A stretch of DNA of 64,000 nt, taken from CAWCJL01 sp963795775 (GTDB lineage: Bacteria > Acidobacteriota > Terriglobia > Terriglobales > Acidobacteriaceae). The position numbers were made by a program, and so were the translations under genes. Position 1 is the first letter of the stretch, and every line of letters starts with the position of its first letter. Of the stretch, positions 54,351 to 63,221 are shown one piece after another. The stretch lies in assembly GCA_963795775.1 (NCBI GenBank), contig CAWCJL010000005.1, positions 186,001-250,000 of the forward strand, read 5' to 3'. A model generated the notes under the pieces. The model was not told the DNA's origin. It saw nothing but the letters and a program-made list of their open reading frames with translations, and ran no database searches.

Positions 54351-54722
54351 CTATGCGCCCGTGTCGTAAAAGAACTCCTCGTAGACAATCTTGCCGCCTT
54401 TCACCTTGTAAACCGCGACCTCTTCCATCTGGAAGCGCCTGTTCTGCGGCTTAAAAGTGACATCCAGTTTGAATGTCACGGCAAAATGAGAGCCGGCCAC
54501 CAGCGGGCCTTCCACCTTTGCCCCATGCACCTCGTGATTTGCCCCCCACCACTCGCCCTTCGCCTTCACCGCCTGCATCCCCTTCGCTTCGCGCGACTGT
54601 CCGGGAGGCGCCCCCGCCTCCATGCTCACCACGTCCTCTGCATAGAGCCTCTCGGTCGCCTCCAGAAACTTCCCCTCCTTACAAAGCTTCACCAACTCAT
54701 CGGCCACTTGTTGCGTAGTCAT
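54351..54722 (-). CDS. SnoaL-like (NTF2-fold) small protein
   Basis: The ATG at 54722 follows AGGAGG by six bases, which rejects the 17-residue longer reading. The 123-residue product has the NTF2-like pattern: a helical start VADELVKLCKEGKFLEATER, the cone segment LYAEDVVSMEAGA, then beta strands ending FQMEEVAVYKVKGGKIVYEE. SnoaL-like domains serve as small enzymes or binding domains. Nothing nearby fixes a reaction. Confidence 0.85.
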   Translation of the reverse strand: MTTQQVADELVKLCKEGKFLEATERLYAEDVVSMEAGAPPGQSREAKGMQAVKAKGEWWGANHEVHGAKVEGPLVAGSHFAVTFKLDVTFKPQNRRFQMEEVAVYKVKGGKIVYEEFFYDTGA

Positions 54723-54792
54723 GCTCTTCCTCCTGTTTGTCGTCGCTGCAAACTCAAAATCGATGCTCACCACTCAGCGCACTTCGTATCTC

Positions 54793-54860
54793 TCATCCCG
54801 AGCGGTATGTGTCATCCCGAGCGGGTGTGTGTCATCCCGAGCGCAACCGAGGGATCTGCT
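54793..54860. repeat. Cluster of three short TCATCCCGAGCG intergenic repeats
   Basis: TCATCCCGAGCG occurs three times at spacings of 19 and 20 bases (54793, 54812, 54832). The last copy extends to a full form ending CGAGGGATCTGCTTCTC. The longer form has ATCCC/GGGAT arms that could pair. The same family occurs again at 63014-63120. Confidence 0.75.
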
Positions 54861-54865
54861 TCTCC

Positions 54866-55387
54866 TCACATCTTCCCCGCAACCTGATACTTCAACTGGA
54901 CAATCCCCGTCCCATACACGCGATGCTCGATAAGCGTCAACACAGTCCGTTCCGCCCCAACACCCAGCAGCGGCACGCCTCCACCCAGCAGGACGGGCAC
55001 GACCGCAACTTCCACCGTGTCCACCAGCCCGGCATCCAGCAGGCTGCGAAAGAGCTCCCCGCCGCCAGACAGCCACATGTCCTTCCCGTCCTGCTCTCGC
55101 AGCGCGGTCACCCGCTCCGCCGCACCATCAGCCACGATCTCAACCCCCGTGTGCTCGGCCTGCTGCAGCGTTCGCGAAAACACCACCATTCGTATCCGCG
55201 GCCTGGCCGGGCTGCCATGCTGCAGCATGTACTCGTAGGTCTTGCGCCCGATCAGCAAGGTGTCGAACTCGCGCCACAGCGCCGCAAAGTCCATCTCCGG
55301 ATCCATCACGATCCAGTCCGCCTCGCCATGCGGCCCCGCGATATAGCCGTCCAGGCTCATGGCCACTCCGTAGCGCACGCGCCGCAT
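54866..55387 (-). CDS. DHFR-like (RibD C-terminal domain) reductase
   Basis: The 173-residue protein belongs to the RibD_C/dihydrofolate reductase-fold family. It starts RRVRYGVAMSLDGYIAGPHG, continues with FDTLLIGRKTYEYMLQHG and VFSRTLQQAEHTGVEI, and ends with the NADPH-binding segment KDMWLSGGGELFRSLLDAGL and VPVLLGGGVPLLG. It is a stand-alone copy outside riboflavin genes; its substrate is unknown. It ends six bases from the repeat cluster and starts 12 bases after the GH42 gene stop on the same strand, so it may be cotranscribed with it. Confidence 0.88.
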   Translation of the reverse strand: MRRVRYGVAMSLDGYIAGPHGEADWIVMDPEMDFAALWREFDTLLIGRKTYEYMLQHGSPARPRIRMVVFSRTLQQAEHTGVEIVADGAAERVTALREQDGKDMWLSGGGELFRSLLDAGLVDTVEVAVVPVLLGGGVPLLGVGAERTVLTLIEHRVYGTGIVQLKYQVAGKM

Positions 55388-55399
55388 CGCCGCCCTCCC

Positions 55400-57634
55400 T
55401 TACTGCTCCTCCGCGATCACAACATCCCAAGGCGCAATCTGTACCTGCTCCCCCTGCGTCAGGTGTTTTCCCGTCAGCAGGTCCGTCGCCGCCCCGTGCT
55501 CATACGGAAACGTCGCCGCTGCGCTCGCATAGTTCAGGTAGTAGTGGATCGCTTTACCCGTGCCACTTACCCCATCCTTCTCGCGCACCGTCGCGGGCAA
55601 CTGCTGCGCCGGGCTGGTCAGCGAAGCCTGCTTCAGCTCGTCCAGCACCAGCGCCTTCTGCAGCCCGTCGGACAGCATGGTGCCTTCGTAAGTCAGCGTG
55701 CCCGCGCCGTAGTGGTTGCGCGTGATCGCCGGCCACCTGCCGAAGAACGGATGGTCGTAGTACGCCAGCGGCTGCGCGTGCTCCGGCATCAGGAACTCCG
55801 CCCAGGTGCTCACCTTGTTCTCCTCTGGCCCTACATGGAAGGGATCGCCCTTCAGCGCCAGCGGCTTCTCCAGGTTGGAAAATTCCTGGTAGCTGAAGCC
55901 CGCCGCCTCGCGCAGCGGTCCCGGCGCGCGCACATCCCGCACCGTCGAGTTCTCGTTCGTGAAGCCGCTCTTGAACTCCATCAGCACATGCCCGCCGCCA
56001 TGCACGTAATCGGAGATCTTCTTTAGGAGCGCATCATCCGCCACATACAACGGTGGCACGATCAGCAGCTTGTATTGCGAGAAGTCCGGGTCCTCCGGAA
56101 AGACGAAATCCGCGCCTACGTTTGCGTCGTAGAGAGATTTATGTAACTGCGACAGCATCTCTACATAGCTGCCCTGGCCCTTGCCCGGGGTCCAGCCATT
56201 GGCGTCCTTTCTCTCAAATGGCATGAAGTTAATGGCGTTCAGCGAGTCCACGCTGTAAAGGATCGCCACCTGATTCTTGATCTGCAAATTCACCAGTTGC
56301 GGCCCGACCTTCTCCAGTTCATGCGCCGTGCGCGACACTTCCGCGTACGCGCGGTTCGGCTCCAGGTCATGGCCCAGCACGCCCTTCCAGTACGTCTCCT
56401 GGCCGGCGTGGATGGACGACCAGTGCCAGTACTCCACCATGTTGGCGCCGCTCGAAAGGTGGGTGTACACATCCAGCCGCAACTGTCCATCGTAAGGAGG
56501 GAACTGGCTGGTCGAATCCCAGCCCAGCGTCTGCGCATTCGTCTCCGTCACCAGGTAGTTCTTGTGCTTGAGCGAACGCGAGAAGTCCCCCTGCAACGCC
56601 TGCCACCACCCGTCCATGTGGTCCTGCGTACCGTGGTACGGATTGTCTGCCACCACGTCCAGCACCTTGGCCTCTTCAAACTCGTTCACATCCGGCTTCA
56701 TCATCCCGCCGAAGTCCTGTGTCACGAACTGGTCTTTGCCCCCGTACTGCCGCACCAGACCGGCCTGCCAGGCGATGTAGTCCGTCACCCGCATCTGCTC
56801 CCAGCGCGACCACTCCAGTTTGTAACCGGTACTGATCGTCGCATCGCGTGACGGCAGGTTCTCCCACCCGTTCACGTCCTGCCCCCAGTAGTTCAGCCCC
56901 CACGCCTTGTTCAGCGCGTCCGTGGTGCCGAACTTCTGCTTCAGGTGTTCCTTGAAACCGGCAAATACATCCGGGTTCGACGCTCCATACGAAGCCGTCT
57001 CGTTGTCCACCTGCCACCCGATCACGGCCGGGTTGTCCTTGTAGTGCGAAACCATGTTCCGGATCAGCCGCTCGGCGTAACGCCGAAAGTCTGGATTCGA
57101 GAAGTCCATCGTCTGCCGCATGCCATAAAACACTTGCTGCCCGCCCAGGGGCCGCACCATGAACTCCGGATGCTCCCGGTACATCCACGTCGGAATGGAA
57201 TACGTCGGCGTGCCCATAATCACCTTGATCCCGGCCTTGCCCATCGCGTCCACTACCCGGTCCATCCACGCATACTCGAACTTCCCGTCCTCCGGCTCCC
57301 ACAGGCTCCAGGTGGATTCGCCCATGCGCACCACCGTAATTCCCGCCTGCTTCATCAGCGCGACGTCTTTGTCGAGCCGGTCGTAAGGCATGTACTCGTG
57401 GTAATACGCAGCGCCGTACAGGATGTTGTTGAAATGCGCGTTCGCCGGCACAGGACGCGCGTCGGTCGCCGCCGACCCCGGCATCACGTGAGCAACGGGC
57501 GGAGTGTGCATGTTATGCGGAGCGGCGCCGGGCGCCTGCGCGGCCGCGGTGCCCAGGCTCATAAACCCGATTGCAACTGCAACAACGGAACCGCGCACCC
57601 GTGTGCGCATCTGCGTGCCAGAACCTGCGTGCAT
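55400..57634 (-). CDS. Secreted GH42 beta-galactosidase
   Basis: From the ATG at 57634 (GGGGAG six bases upstream) the 744-residue protein has a signal peptide (SVVAVAIGFMSLGTAAAQAP). The GH42 TIM barrel begins ILYGAAYYHEYMPYDRLDKD. The acid/base Glu212 lies in IGWQVDNETASYG and the nucleophile Glu364 in YLVTETNAQTLGWD. A glutamine-amidotransferase-like trimerisation domain follows (DFSQYKLLIVPPLYVADDAL) and a small beta domain closes it. It cleaves terminal beta-galactosyl residues from oligosaccharides in the periplasm or outside the cell. The Tat-exported lactonase gene lies 119 bases upstream on the same strand. Confidence 0.92.
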   Translation of the reverse strand: MHAGSGTQMRTRVRGSVVAVAIGFMSLGTAAAQAPGAAPHNMHTPPVAHVMPGSAATDARPVPANAHFNNILYGAAYYHEYMPYDRLDKDVALMKQAGITVVRMGESTWSLWEPEDGKFEYAWMDRVVDAMGKAGIKVIMGTPTYSIPTWMYREHPEFMVRPLGGQQVFYGMRQTMDFSNPDFRRYAERLIRNMVSHYKDNPAVIGWQVDNETASYGASNPDVFAGFKEHLKQKFGTTDALNKAWGLNYWGQDVNGWENLPSRDATISTGYKLEWSRWEQMRVTDYIAWQAGLVRQYGGKDQFVTQDFGGMMKPDVNEFEEAKVLDVVADNPYHGTQDHMDGWWQALQGDFSRSLKHKNYLVTETNAQTLGWDSTSQFPPYDGQLRLDVYTHLSSGANMVEYWHWSSIHAGQETYWKGVLGHDLEPNRAYAEVSRTAHELEKVGPQLVNLQIKNQVAILYSVDSLNAINFMPFERKDANGWTPGKGQGSYVEMLSQLHKSLYDANVGADFVFPEDPDFSQYKLLIVPPLYVADDALLKKISDYVHGGGHVLMEFKSGFTNENSTVRDVRAPGPLREAAGFSYQEFSNLEKPLALKGDPFHVGPEENKVSTWAEFLMPEHAQPLAYYDHPFFGRWPAITRNHYGAGTLTYEGTMLSDGLQKALVLDELKQASLTSPAQQLPATVREKDGVSGTGKAIHYYLNYASAAATFPYEHGAATDLLTGKHLTQGEQVQIAPWDVVIAEEQ

Positions 57635-57753
57635 GTATCTCCCCTTGAAACCGCGCAAAGCGCAGCGAGGGCAGCATACAACATCCGACGCACGGCGTTA
57701 CGAAGTGGGGGCGCGAAGCACGGCAAGGCCTCGCGCCGCCTGCCCCTCAGGCC

Positions 57754-58917
57754 CTACACGAAGACCACACACTCCGCCTTGGCTACGGGGAATGTCCTGG
57801 CCGTGGTGGCCAGCCGTCCTGTAGTGGTATTCCGCTGAATCACCGCAACGTTGCCCGAGTCCTGGTTCGCCGCCAGCAGCCAGGCACCCGTTGGGTCCAG
57901 CGCAATGTGCCGGGGCGTCCCGCCGCCGGACGTGCTCCTTCCCAGCAGCGTCAGCGTGCCGGTGGTCGCGTTCATCGAGAATGTCGCGATGAAGCTGTCG
58001 CCACGGTTAGAGACGTATGCAAAGCGCGCCTGGCTGTCGAAGATGATCTCCGCCCCGGTGTGGTTCCCGGTATATCCGGCGGGCAGCAGCGCCACTTCCT
58101 GGATCTTCGTCAGAGTCCCGGTCACGGCGTTCCAATTCAGCACGTCCACGGTGGACGCGATCTCGTTCACGCAGTACGCAATCTTCCCGTTGGGATGGAA
58201 ACGCAGTGACCGCGGCCCCGAGCCCGGCGTCGCATTCCACGCCGCGGGCGTATTCGCGGTCAGCTTTCCGGTCTTCGCGTCCATGTGATAGATGTGGATC
58301 ACATCCAGACCCAGATCGTTCACCAGCAGCCACTTGTTGTCCGGTGATACGGTAACCCGGTGCGGGTGCGGCGATGTCTGCCGCGATGGATTGACACTCG
58401 ATCCGTGGTAGAGCTGATAAGACACGACACTGCTCAGGCTCCCGCCGGAGCCCGCCACGAACGAAACCGCGCTGCCACCGCCGTAGTTCGCCGTAAATAC
58501 GCAATGTCCGGTCTGGTCCACTGCGACGTGCACCGGCGACCCGCCTTTCGTGGCCACCGCGGCTTCCTTGGTCAGCAGCCCGGAGGTCCGGTCCAGCTTG
58601 AAGCTGGTCACGCTGCCGCAGTTTCCCGCGCCATTGAAGCTCTGCACCTCGTTGACCGCGTACACCGTCTCCTTATCGGGCGCCAGCACCAGAAAGGTAG
58701 GCGCCGACGTTGCTGCTGCCAGCCCAATCGCCTGCAAATCCCCCGTAGACGAATCGAACGTGAACGAATAGATCCCCTTACTCGTGGTTGTCGTATTGGT
58801 GCCGACCAGCACCAGACTTTTGGTGGTTGCCCCGAACGCCTGCCCGAACATGCGCCCGCTCCCCAACATCATCAAGGCAGATCCCTGCACAAACCTGCGA
58901 CGCGAAAAACCGCTCAT
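57754..58917 (-). CDS. Tat-exported lactonase-family beta-propeller (6-phosphogluconolactonase-like)
   Basis: The ATG at 58917 follows GGGGAG by five bases and starts a twin-arginine signal (FSRRRFVQGSALMMLGSG). The remaining 350 residues form a seven-bladed propeller of the Pgl/YbhE type: LVLVGTNTTTTSKGIYSFTF, VHVAVDQTGHCVFTANYGGG, SPHPHRVTVSPDNKWLLVND and GGGTPRHIALDPTGAWLLAA. Cytosolic relatives open 6-phosphogluconolactone. An exported one more likely acts on free sugar lactones or is structural. It is 387 residues and shares its neighbourhood with two other exported sugar enzymes. Confidence 0.88.
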   Translation of the reverse strand: MSGFSRRRFVQGSALMMLGSGRMFGQAFGATTKSLVLVGTNTTTTSKGIYSFTFDSSTGDLQAIGLAAATSAPTFLVLAPDKETVYAVNEVQSFNGAGNCGSVTSFKLDRTSGLLTKEAAVATKGGSPVHVAVDQTGHCVFTANYGGGSAVSFVAGSGGSLSSVVSYQLYHGSSVNPSRQTSPHPHRVTVSPDNKWLLVNDLGLDVIHIYHMDAKTGKLTANTPAAWNATPGSGPRSLRFHPNGKIAYCVNEIASTVDVLNWNAVTGTLTKIQEVALLPAGYTGNHTGAEIIFDSQARFAYVSNRGDSFIATFSMNATTGTLTLLGRSTSGGGTPRHIALDPTGAWLLAANQDSGNVAVIQRNTTTGRLATTARTFPVAKAECVVFV

Positions 58918-59144
58918 AGAAACTCCCCACAATTCGACGTTAGGCAAGAATTAGCATTCCTTCGACTGTCAATTGTCCTGCCCGGACAAACACTACAGGA
59001 GCGTGCATTCCACAGACAACCAATTCGTCGCCTGCGCCTACAGTGTGCGTCCCAGAACAGAACTGCGGAGATTTCTTGCCAGCTCCGGCCCTTCCTCCTT
59101 CGCACTTGCCCCGCTCCCTCATCCAAGCAAATGGAGGATGTCGA

Positions 59145-60308
59145 ATGTTCGATTACGCCCAGTTCACCACTCTCGCCGACTTCTGGTCGGAAGACGGCAA
59201 TGCCGTCAGCTTCTACTACGCTCCGCCCCGCCCGGAAAACCTCGCCCACAAAAAGACCGTCCTCACTGCCAGGGAGCAGGTCCGGGAATTGCTCCATGCT
59301 GTGCACGACCGCCCCGCGCTGCGCGGCATCTTTGAGCGGCTCGTCCAGCGCGTGGACGACCTCCGCAACGCCGAACCCGGCAGCCTGGCCATCTTCGCCG
59401 CGCCGCAGCCGGAAACCTGGATCGAGGTGGATCTGCCCGCGCCTGTAGAAGCCGTGGCCCACGTCGGCAACGCCTTTGTCGTGCAGCCGCTGCTCTCCGC
59501 GGTTACCGATCTGCCCCGCTATTTCCTCCTCCTGCTCGACCGCTCCGTCACCCGCGTCCTGCTGCTCACCGGCGACCAGATCACGGAGCGCACCAAGGAA
59601 TTCGGCGAGGAGCGCTTTCCCGTCCGCGAAACCGGCGCTTCCCGCAAGGTAAGCGATGAGCGCAGCAAGGATGACGACGCCTTCCACCACCTCCGCGAGG
59701 TCGGGGAGCGCATCGGCAAGGAGCTCGAGCAGGGCAGGGCCGACTTCCTCTTCATCGGCTGCCGCAACGAGCTTTGGCCCGAAATCGAAAAAGCCTTCCC
59801 CAACACCGTGCTCGCCAAAACCTTGGGGCACTTCCACTGCGATCCCGGCCTGGCCACCCCCACCGAGGTCTCCGCGCTCGTCCTGCCCATCCTCGAAGAA
59901 CGCGACGCGCGTTCGCTCCAGGCCCTCGCAGACGAAATCCGCGGAGCCGCCGCCGGAGGACGCAAAGGCGCCGTCGGCCCGGAAGAAGTCGCCACCGCGC
60001 TCGAAATGGGCGAAGTCGAAGCCGCCCTCATTGCCGCCCCACATACCCCCGTGCCCGCCACCGTGTGCACCTCCTGCGAGCACATCGGCATCGGCGCCGC
60101 TTCCGTCTGCGACCTGTGCGGCAACCCCAACCGCCTCTTTCCCGACCTGTCGGAGGTCATCGCCCGCCGCCGCAACGGCAAAGGCACCTTCCGCATCGTT
60201 TCCGTGCCCCAGGGCATGCTCGGTCCGGATGCCGGCGGCTTTTCCGCTCTCCTCCGCTTCCGCGCCGACCAGCCCGACAGCGGCTCCCACGACGCCCTCG
60301 TCGCCTGA
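59145..60308 (+). CDS. baeRF-family (archaeo-eukaryotic release-factor-like) protein
   Basis: This 387-residue cytosolic protein starts at the ATG at 59145 after GGAGG. Its first half, with VSFYYAPPRPENLAHKKTVL and GSLAIFAAPQPETWIEVDLP, and its middle, with RYFLLLLDRSVTRVLLLTGD and RADFLFIGCRNELWPEIEKA, match the bacterial family related to eRF1 domains 2 and 3. A zinc ribbon with Cys308/Cys311 and Cys322/Cys325 (CTSC...CDLC) precedes the C-terminus. No GGQ peptidyl-hydrolysis motif is present. Members are predicted ribosome-associated rescue or hibernation factors; none of that is shown here. It is transcribed alone. Confidence 0.75.
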   Translation: MFDYAQFTTLADFWSEDGNAVSFYYAPPRPENLAHKKTVLTAREQVRELLHAVHDRPALRGIFERLVQRVDDLRNAEPGSLAIFAAPQPETWIEVDLPAPVEAVAHVGNAFVVQPLLSAVTDLPRYFLLLLDRSVTRVLLLTGDQITERTKEFGEERFPVRETGASRKVSDERSKDDDAFHHLREVGERIGKELEQGRADFLFIGCRNELWPEIEKAFPNTVLAKTLGHFHCDPGLATPTEVSALVLPILEERDARSLQALADEIRGAAAGGRKGAVGPEEVATALEMGEVEAALIAAPHTPVPATVCTSCEHIGIGAASVCDLCGNPNRLFPDLSEVIARRRNGKGTFRIVSVPQGMLGPDAGGFSALLRFRADQPDSGSHDALVA

Positions 60309-60350
60309 CCCCCCGCCGGCGCTGCCCAGCCGCAGCGCCGGCGCTCGCCC

Positions 60351-61040
60351 CTAGGCGGCTACCGCCAGCTTCTGCTTCGGCCCATACTTGTGCCGGTAAT
60401 ACGCGGTCGTCAGGACGATTGCCGGCACGCCCACCATGCTGGGCCACAGCCATATGTACCAGTGGTCGCCCAGGTAGCGCGTCAGCGTCACCACGCTGAA
60501 CGCCGACCACGCCGCGATATAGCTCCCAATGAAATACCCCAGGTGCGTATACATCCAGAACCGCGGGTCAGCCGGCTTCACCACAAAGCTCTTGATCTGC
60601 ACATAGGCGAGCCGCATTCCCAAAATCCCGAAGACGACCGCCACCATCCCGTTGCCATGCAGCACCGCCGGCTTGAACGCCCCGAGCAACGCCAGCAGCA
60701 GGCTCGATGTGAAGGTGAAAATCGCCGCGATCCAGTCCACTGGCTTCGCACTCCCGCCTCGTGGCAGATTCTTCAGCTTCAGCACACGGTAGCCCGCGAA
60801 GGCCGCATAAAAGCTGAACAACGCCACCAGCGCCAGAAACAGCACCGGACGGTACAGCGACATCGGCAGCGCCGTCGCGGCCACGATACCCATCGACCAC
60901 AGGTACACCATGCCCCAGCGCCTGTGCTGCTTACCGCCCTTCACCGTGGCCAGCGCCACCGGCGCCAGCAGAAACGACCCAAAGCCGGCGGCAATGTGCG
61001 CCGCCAGCAACGCCCTCATCCACACCGGATCAGGATGCAT
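60351..61040 (-). CDS. Multi-pass membrane protein, DUF2306-like
   Basis: The 229-residue product has seven or so membrane helices. It includes LLAAHIAAGFGSFLLAPVAL with HRRWGMVYLWSMGIVA (histidines in the first helices) and later WMYTHLGYFIGSYIAAWSAF and TRYLGDHWYIWLWPSM. Conserved helix histidines suggest heme binding in this type of family, but that is inference. Its ATG at 61040 overlaps the padR coding end by 11 bases, so the two form a two-gene operon under PadR control. Confidence 0.75.
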   Translation of the reverse strand: MHPDPVWMRALLAAHIAAGFGSFLLAPVALATVKGGKQHRRWGMVYLWSMGIVAATALPMSLYRPVLFLALVALFSFYAAFAGYRVLKLKNLPRGGSAKPVDWIAAIFTFTSSLLLALLGAFKPAVLHGNGMVAVVFGILGMRLAYVQIKSFVVKPADPRFWMYTHLGYFIGSYIAAWSAFSVVTLTRYLGDHWYIWLWPSMVGVPAIVLTTAYYRHKYGPKQKLAVAA

Positions 61041-61626
61041 GCCGTGCCTCCTCTAACTTCTCCGCAATCGCCGTCGTCCGGTCGCACCATGCGACCAGTG
61101 CCTTGCACTCCATCTCCCCGTAATCCAGCGTCATCAGCCAATACGGCAGGTCCGGATGCCGCTCGTAATGGCGCAGCAGCGATGCCCGTATCTGCCGGTA
61201 CCGCTCCAACTCTGCCTCCTTCTGCATCCGGAACGCCCCCACTTGCTCTCGCACCAGCCCAGGCGCTCCCTGCCGCGCAAAAAACACTTTCAGTAGCAGC
61301 TCATTGCGCGGCACCTGCGGCGTCGATGGATTCTTTAACCACGCCCGCAAGCGCTTCCGTCCCGCTGCCGTCAGCTCGTACACCGTCCGGCCCGGCCCCG
61401 GCCGTTTTGCCGCCCCCGCCCGTTCGGGCTTCACCTTCGCCAGCCCCTCCACCACCAGCCGCTTCAGCGTCGGATAGATCTGCCCATAGCTTTCCTGCCA
61501 GAAATTGCCCGTAGAGTCGTCGATCGTCTTCCGTATCTCATACCCCGACATCGCTCCCAGGCTCAGCATTCCCAGCAGCGCCTCGGCCGTCGTCGTCTTC
61601 TCCGCGCTGTCTGCTTTTCTCGACAT
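61030..61626 (-). CDS. PadR-family transcriptional regulator
   Basis: The 198-residue protein has the PadR winged helix: EALLGMLSLGAMSGYEIRKT, NFWQESYGQIYPTLKRLVVE and TVYELTAAGRKRLRAW. The C-terminal helical domain (LLLKVFFARQGAPGLVREQV, then YWLMTLDYGEMECKALVAW) is the Vir_act_alpha_C dimerisation part. PadR proteins are phenolic- or drug-responsive repressors that usually control a neighbouring gene. The ATG at 61626 is the sensible start, with no ribosome site because the two operator palindromes occupy the space. The overlapping membrane protein is the presumed target. Confidence 0.92.
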   Translation of the reverse strand: MSRKADSAEKTTTAEALLGMLSLGAMSGYEIRKTIDDSTGNFWQESYGQIYPTLKRLVVEGLAKVKPERAGAAKRPGPGRTVYELTAAGRKRLRAWLKNPSTPQVPRNELLLKVFFARQGAPGLVREQVGAFRMQKEAELERYRQIRASLLRHYERHPDLPYWLMTLDYGEMECKALVAWCDRTTAIAEKLEEARHAS

Positions 61627-61662
61627 ATCTGAAAGATATATCTGAAAGATATAGATTGGCAA
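61625..61662 (-). promoter_or_regulatory. padR promoter with twin overlapping operator palindromes, probably leaderless
   Basis: ATATCTGAAAGATAT occurs twice, at 61625-61639 and 61638-61652, overlapping by two bases and forming two perfect 15-base palindromes. On the minus strand TTGCCA at 61662-61657 and TATCTT at 61638-61633 are 18 bases apart and make a plausible promoter. The expected start of transcription falls about on the ATG at 61626. PadR binding would cover the -10 element and the start codon. Confidence 0.6.
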
Positions 61663-61718
61663 GACGATTCACGTACGCCCCGGATGGGGTCCGAAGACCC
61701 CGCTTGAAAGGCACCCGC

Positions 61719-62873
61719 TTACGTGCTCAGAAACGGCAACCCCGCCGCGTGGTAAATCTGCGCCATGTACTGCATGTCTCGCAGCCCCTCTTCGCCCGAC
61801 GGCCGCGGCGTCTGGTTGCCGGCCACGCAGGTCGCGAAGTAGTCGGCCTCGCGCGCAAACTGCCATGGGTCGCGCTCCTTCTCCGGCTGATCGATGTCCT
61901 GGCCCGCATTCTTCTGGCCCGGCCCACCCTTGCCCGAAAGGTGCGCCGTCAGGTGAATGCCTTCATACCCGAACGCCGGGCTCAACTGCAGCCATCCCCC
62001 CGAGCCGTGCACCCGGTAGTAGCCGTCCATGCTCGCGCCGTAGGTCGTATTGCAACTCGCCAGGATGCCGGAAGGGAACTTCATCGTCCAGGAAACATTC
62101 TCCTCCACCTCCTTGAACCGCCCATCGTGATCGATCACGGAGCTGTACGCGGAGATTGCCGCGGGCTCCTCGCCCGTCAGGTAGCGGCACGCATTCAGCG
62201 AGTAGATGCCCACGTCCATCAGCGGCCCGCCTCCAGCCATCGCCCGGTTCAGCCGCCACTCCCCCGGCTGGATATTGAAGCCGTTCGCGCTTTCAATGGC
62301 CTGCACCGTGCCCAGCGCTCCGCTCCGGATCAACTCGATCGCCCGCAGGTTGGTCGGCTCAAGCTGGCAGCGATACGCAATCATCAGCTTGCGGCCGTTC
62401 TGCGCGCAGGCCGCAATCATCGCCTTCGCATCCGCGACGCTGGTGGCCATCGGCTTCTCGCACAGCACGTGTTTGCCCGCCCGGGCCGCGCGGATCGTGT
62501 ACTCGGCATGCATGCTGTTGGGCAGCGCGATGTACACCGCATCGATATTCGGGTTGTCGCGGATGCGGTCGTAATTCTCGTAACTGTAGATGGAGCTTTC
62601 CGGGACGTTGTATTGCGCCGCCGTCTTGCGCGCCTTTTCCGGATGCCCGCTCACCACCGCCGTTACTTCCGACAGCGCCGACTGCCTCGTGCCCGGCATG
62701 AAGTGATCGAGCGAAATCCTCCCCAGCCCCACAATGCAGTACCGCAGCTTCTTCTGTGTGCCAGCCGCAACGGGCGTGCCCGCCGGAGCCGTCTGCGCTC
62801 CCGCGCGCGGCAGCAGCGCCGACGCCGCCGCCATCGCCGCCACAACATTGAAATCCCTGCGGTTCACAATCAT
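61719..62873 (-). CDS. Tat-exported Gfo/Idh/MocA-family oxidoreductase
   Basis: A twin-arginine signal (VNRRDFNVVAAMAAASALLP) leads to a 384-residue oxidoreductase starting at the ATG at 62873, which follows GGAGGGG. The NAD(P) fold reads LRYCIVGLGRISLDHFMPGT, with the family motif GKHVLCEKPMATSVADAKAM and the substrate region AGGGPLMDVGIYSLNACRYL. It resembles periplasmic glucose-fructose oxidoreductase, which carries its NADP cofactor through the Tat system. The substrate is some sugar or cyclitol; which one is not known. Confidence 0.9.
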   Translation of the reverse strand: MIVNRRDFNVVAAMAAASALLPRAGAQTAPAGTPVAAGTQKKLRYCIVGLGRISLDHFMPGTRQSALSEVTAVVSGHPEKARKTAAQYNVPESSIYSYENYDRIRDNPNIDAVYIALPNSMHAEYTIRAARAGKHVLCEKPMATSVADAKAMIAACAQNGRKLMIAYRCQLEPTNLRAIELIRSGALGTVQAIESANGFNIQPGEWRLNRAMAGGGPLMDVGIYSLNACRYLTGEEPAAISAYSSVIDHDGRFKEVEENVSWTMKFPSGILASCNTTYGASMDGYYRVHGSGGWLQLSPAFGYEGIHLTAHLSGKGGPGQKNAGQDIDQPEKERDPWQFAREADYFATCVAGNQTPRPSGEEGLRDMQYMAQIYHAAGLPFLST

Positions 62874-63013
62874 CGCTACCCCTCCGCGCCACGCACTCTC
62901 TACCCTGGGATGTTCCACCCCTCGGATATTCTGTTCCTCGGATGCGTACCGCGCCCCATTGTCACCCCGAGCTCATCCGCGGAATTTGTTTTCCTGTCCT
63001 ATCGCCGCCCCCG

Positions 63014-63120
63014 TTCATCCCGAGCGCAGCCGAGGGATCTGCTTTCCGACTATCCCGCCCCCGTTGTCATCCCGACCGCAGCCGAGGGATCTGCTTTGTT
63101 TCTTTCATCCCGAGCGCCGG
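63014..63120. repeat. Cluster of TCATCCCGAGCGCAGCCGAG-type repeats
   Basis: Near-identical copies lie at 63014-63045 and 63065-63097. Each begins TCATCCCGA, is followed by CCGCAGCC or GCGCAGCC and ends GAGGGATCTGCTTT. A shortened copy is at 63104-63120, and a degenerate one precedes the cluster near 62961. It is the same family as at 54793-54860. Confidence 0.75.
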
Positions 63121-63124
63121 GTGC

Positions 63125-63184
63125 CCCATCCTTTGCACAGCACGCCCATCTCCGTCGCGCAAACACCCATGTGCAAAGGGTGGG
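63125..63184. repeat. Long imperfect inverted repeat
   Basis: CCCATCCTTTGCACA at 63125-63139 is repeated inverted as TGTGCAAAGGGTGGG at 63170-63184 with one mismatch, across a 30-base centre. It could form a stable cruciform or RNA stem. It lies between other repeats. Confidence 0.65.
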
Positions 63185-63221
63185 CTCGGCGCAACCGCGC
63201 CGACCCTATCGCCCGCCGCCC

